Positions 61,770 through 64,000 of a DNA stretch of 64,000 nt are shown one piece after another (within the stretch, counting starts at the first letter, position 1; the number at the start of each line of letters is the position of its first letter). The stretch spans positions 372,001-436,000 of the forward strand of contig NZ_CP094527.1 in NCBI RefSeq assembly GCF_022811725.1, given 5' to 3'. The notes beneath the pieces were generated by a model. It was not told the origin of the DNA and did no database searches. It saw nothing but the letters and a program-made list of their open reading frames with translations. This DNA is from Mucilaginibacter sp. SMC90 (lineage in GTDB: Bacteria > Bacteroidota > Bacteroidia > Sphingobacteriales > Sphingobacteriaceae). The translations under genes were made by a program, and so were the position numbers.

Positions 61770-62741
61770 ATGAAAAGATATGGTTTACTGCTATCATTTT
61801 TATTATTAACAGGTGCAGCAAATGCACAGGAAAAGCTCAAATTAGTCCGTACGATAACCCTTCCAGCCGTTAAAGGAAGCTTTGACCTGATGGCTTATGA
61901 TATTGGTGGTCATCGCCTTTTTCTTTCAGCTCAGGACGATCATTCAGTGGAAGTGATCGATCTGCAAAAGGGTAAATTGATCAAAAGCCTGTCTGGCTTT
62001 AATGAACCCAAGTGGTGCTTTTTCGATCATGAAACAGGGTTGCTTTATGTAGCAACGGGTAAAGATGGTAAGGTTAGCGCTGTTGACAGCCATAACTTTC
62101 AAACCGTTAAAACTTATACTTTCCGGGAAAAATGCAATAATTTAAGGTATGATGCCCAAACACATCAGCTTTTTGTAGGTGTTGGCGATACTTTCGGCGC
62201 TATCGGAATTATCGACCTGCGGCAGCAAACGATCATTGGACAGATCCCGCTGGCGGGCTTCCCCAAACAGTTTGAATTGACCGCCCAGTGCATCTATGTT
62301 AATGTACCGGGTAAAGGGATGGTGCAGGTGATCGACCGCAAAACGTCGAAGATCATTGCCAAATGGAAGGTATCCCCATTAAACGACAATGTGCCTATGG
62401 TGCTTGACCGCGAACACCAGCTACTCTATATAGGATGTGCTGGTGGTCGTTTGGTTGTATACGATGTTTCAAGCGAAAAGCAAGCAGGCTCAATATCCAT
62501 ACATAAAGATGTGGATGGCATTTATCTTGACCCAAAGCGTCAACAGCTTTATGTGTCTTGTGGCGAAGGGTTTATAGATATCATTGGGGTTGATAAACAA
62601 CGCTTGGCCAGCATTGGCCAGTTAACAACGCGGGTTGGTGCAGGTACGTCATTATTCATCCCCCAGATCAATCGCTATGTGCTCGCAGAGCCTCAGACGA
62701 GCGATCAACCTGCCGCGATCCGGATCTACCAACCGATGTAA
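61770..62741 (+). CDS. Secreted YVTN-type beta-propeller
   Basis: 323 residues with signal peptide (RYGLLLSFLLLTGAANAQ). Repeated blades such as HRLFLSAQDDHSVEVIDLQKGKLIKSLSG, LLYVATGKDGKVSAVDS, QLLYIGCAGGRLVVYDVSS, QQLYVSCGEGFIDII. No enzyme motif. Stop and next start overlap by 1 bp (TAATG), so it is coupled to the TolC-like gene. Confidence 0.85.
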   Translation: MKRYGLLLSFLLLTGAANAQEKLKLVRTITLPAVKGSFDLMAYDIGGHRLFLSAQDDHSVEVIDLQKGKLIKSLSGFNEPKWCFFDHETGLLYVATGKDGKVSAVDSHNFQTVKTYTFREKCNNLRYDAQTHQLFVGVGDTFGAIGIIDLRQQTIIGQIPLAGFPKQFELTAQCIYVNVPGKGMVQVIDRKTSKIIAKWKVSPLNDNVPMVLDREHQLLYIGCAGGRLVVYDVSSEKQAGSISIHKDVDGIYLDPKRQQLYVSCGEGFIDIIGVDKQRLASIGQLTTRVGAGTSLFIPQINRYVLAEPQTSDQPAAIRIYQPM

Positions 62742-64000
62742 TGACTATGAGATACCTATTCATCTTTTTTATACTAATGTGCCTTTTCTCAGGATCACTA
62801 AAGGCGCAGTCAAAGTTGGATGATTTCCTTGAGCTGAGTTATACCAATAGCCCACTGCTCAATAATGCCAGGAATCAGCAAGTGGTCAATCAGGCAGAAG
62901 CAGAACGGATACGCGCATTAACCACCAAATTACAACTGAGCCTTAATGCTAATTATCTCTTCGCCCCGGTATATGTTACCGATGCCGGACACAAGGGCTT
63001 TGATATTAATTCCAGCGGCGCTACCAATTATTACGGATACGACCTTGGTACAACCAATGGCGGAAGCTTACAAGGATTACTGGTGGCGAACCAACCTTTG
63101 TTTGCAGGCCGGCGGGCCGATATTTTGGCAGCGCAGTCGCTGGTTAACGCACAGATCGATCAAAACACTGTAAAGTTAACCAGGCACGATCTGGAAAAGG
63201 CCATTACTGATCAATACATTTTATGCCTGCTCGATAAAAAGCAGGTAAGTAATTCCACCGCCAATATGAAGATCATAGACCAGCAGCGGCTGATCGTCAA
63301 AAAACTTGTGAATGCCAGTTTGCTTAAAAACTCCGACCTGATCTTATTAAATATCGAATACGAAAACAACCAGAATATTTTACTGACCTATCAGGCAGCT
63401 TATCACAAGAACCTGCTGGAATTGAGGATCATGAGCGGCAGCCGTGATACAACGGAGGTGGAATTGGCCGCGTTGGAACTAAAATTAAAAACACCGGTTG
63501 ACCGATCCGCATACCTGGAAAAATTCAGGCTGGATAGCCTTGGTCTGGTTGCGACCCAAAATGCTTTTGAAACCAAATACCGGCCGCAAATAAGTGTTTT
63601 TGGCAATACGGGGCTTAATGCCACACATTTCAATAATGTTTATGATCGTTTCGGGCTGGCCGCAGGTTTAAGCCTGACATGGAGCATCCTGGATGGACAT
63701 CAGAAAGAGATCAGCCGTCGTAAAACGACGCTACAGCTGCGATCCGTCGCTTTTAATAAAAGTACCGCGCAACTGCAAAATGATCTTCGTAAAAAGCAGG
63801 CGCTGGATGAACTGATGTCCTACGATGGCAGGGTAAAAAACCAGCAAAAACAGCTGAGCGATTACGAGTCTCTTCTAAGTAGCTACCGCACACAGATCAT
63901 CCAGGCCCAGCTGTCGGTGATCGATTTTATTAATGTTCTGAAGAACCGCACAACAGCACAGCGTGACCTGCTGCAACTGGAAACCAACCGAAACTTATTG
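62741..64000 (+). CDS. TolC-like outer-membrane efflux protein, 3' end beyond window
   Basis: At least 420 residues, open to the right edge. Signal peptide FIFFILMCLFSGSLKAQ, then long helical stretches typical of TolC (VVNQAEAERIRALTTKLQLSLNANY.. LVNAQIDQNTVKLTRHDLEKAI.. YRTQIIQAQLSVIDFINVLKNR). Start at 62741, or at the second Met at 62747. Adaptor and pump genes probably follow outside the window. Confidence 0.85.
   Translation, partial: MTMRYLFIFFILMCLFSGSLKAQSKLDDFLELSYTNSPLLNNARNQQVVNQAEAERIRALTTKLQLSLNANYLFAPVYVTDAGHKGFDINSSGATNYYGYDLGTTNGGSLQGLLVANQPLFAGRRADILAAQSLVNAQIDQNTVKLTRHDLEKAITDQYILCLLDKKQVSNSTANMKIIDQQRLIVKKLVNASLLKNSDLILLNIEYENNQNILLTYQAAYHKNLLELRIMSGSRDTTEVELAALELKLKTPVDRSAYLEKFRLDSLGLVATQNAFETKYRPQISVFGNTGLNATHFNNVYDRFGLAAGLSLTWSILDGHQKEISRRKTTLQLRSVAFNKSTAQLQNDLRKKQALDELMSYDGRVKNQQKQLSDYESLLSSYRTQIIQAQLSVIDFINVLKNRTTAQRDLLQLETNRNLL

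Noticed and set aside
1-64000. CRISPR arrays
   Set aside because: No regularly spaced short repeats with unique spacers were seen; the closest case is the three iterons at 55998-56088, which have unequal spacing.

Overview
The window reads as chromosomal DNA of a Bacteroidota bacterium, most like a Sphingobacteriaceae genus such as Mucilaginibacter or Pedobacter. The reasons are Bacteroidota-type -7 promoter boxes (TAnnTTTG) with little Shine-Dalgarno signal, GH97 and DUF983 families, LytS/LytTR pairs, RND efflux operons, and many lipoproteins and beta-propellers. The genus is an inference; no rRNA is present.

Layout. (1) 1-5.0 kb, ordinary chromosome: a TPR sensor kinase cut by the left edge, a beta-propeller lipoprotein and a GH97 glycosidase. 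(2) 5.2-52.4 kb, a probable genomic island next to tRNA-Asp. A 66-bp block carrying the tRNA-Asp 3' end plus a terminator lies at 5.2 kb and again at 52.55 kb, around an intact tRNA-Asp gene at 52.4 kb. Inside it, imperfect ~130-bp direct repeats at 5.44 and 44.83 kb bracket a 39-kb cargo. (3) The cargo's first part (5.7-35.7 kb) is a coherent low-oxygen/energy-stress module: aldehyde and alcohol dehydrogenases, four multi-domain universal stress proteins, two YceI proteins around an outer-membrane barrel, a copper ATPase with heme A synthase, an azurin-like lipoprotein, a PAS kinase and receivers, phosphoketolase, Pta, AckA, an alpha-glucan phosphorylase homologue, a LOG protein and a receiver-CRP fusion regulator. 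(4) 36.4-44.4 kb: DUF2141 protein, LytS/LytTR pair, RND efflux operon. (5) 45.1-49.5 kb: an AT-rich stretch with XRE-ImmA, ASCH and GNAT-PIN genes (toxin-antitoxin or defence-like). (6) 49.6-52.2 kb: an IS21-family element. (7) 52.6-64 kb: a Moco oxidoreductase, an AbiEi-like/Fic fusion, a fluoride-riboswitch operon (membrane protein, enolase, CLC-F type channel, small ORF), an OmpR/kinase pair, a beta-propeller and a TolC-like protein cut by the right edge.

Main result. Nine palindromes of the form TGA-N6-TCA (CRP/FNR type) lie in the promoters of the stress module. Their centres are 55 bp or 32-33 bp upstream of the centre of a -7 box. With -7 centred at -7, this gives about -62 or about -40, the class I and class II activator positions. 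Three of them sit between divergent genes and serve one gene at 55 bp and the other at 32-33 bp. The receiver-CRP fusion encoded inside the module (32292-33347) is the obvious candidate regulator. Together the genes suggest a switch to glycogen/pentose breakdown through phosphoketolase, acetyl-phosphate and acetate kinase, with copper, heme and redox maintenance. Other points: the phosphorylase homologue has Thr where the PLP lysine should be, and a GNAT-PIN protein is translationally coupled to an ASCH protein.
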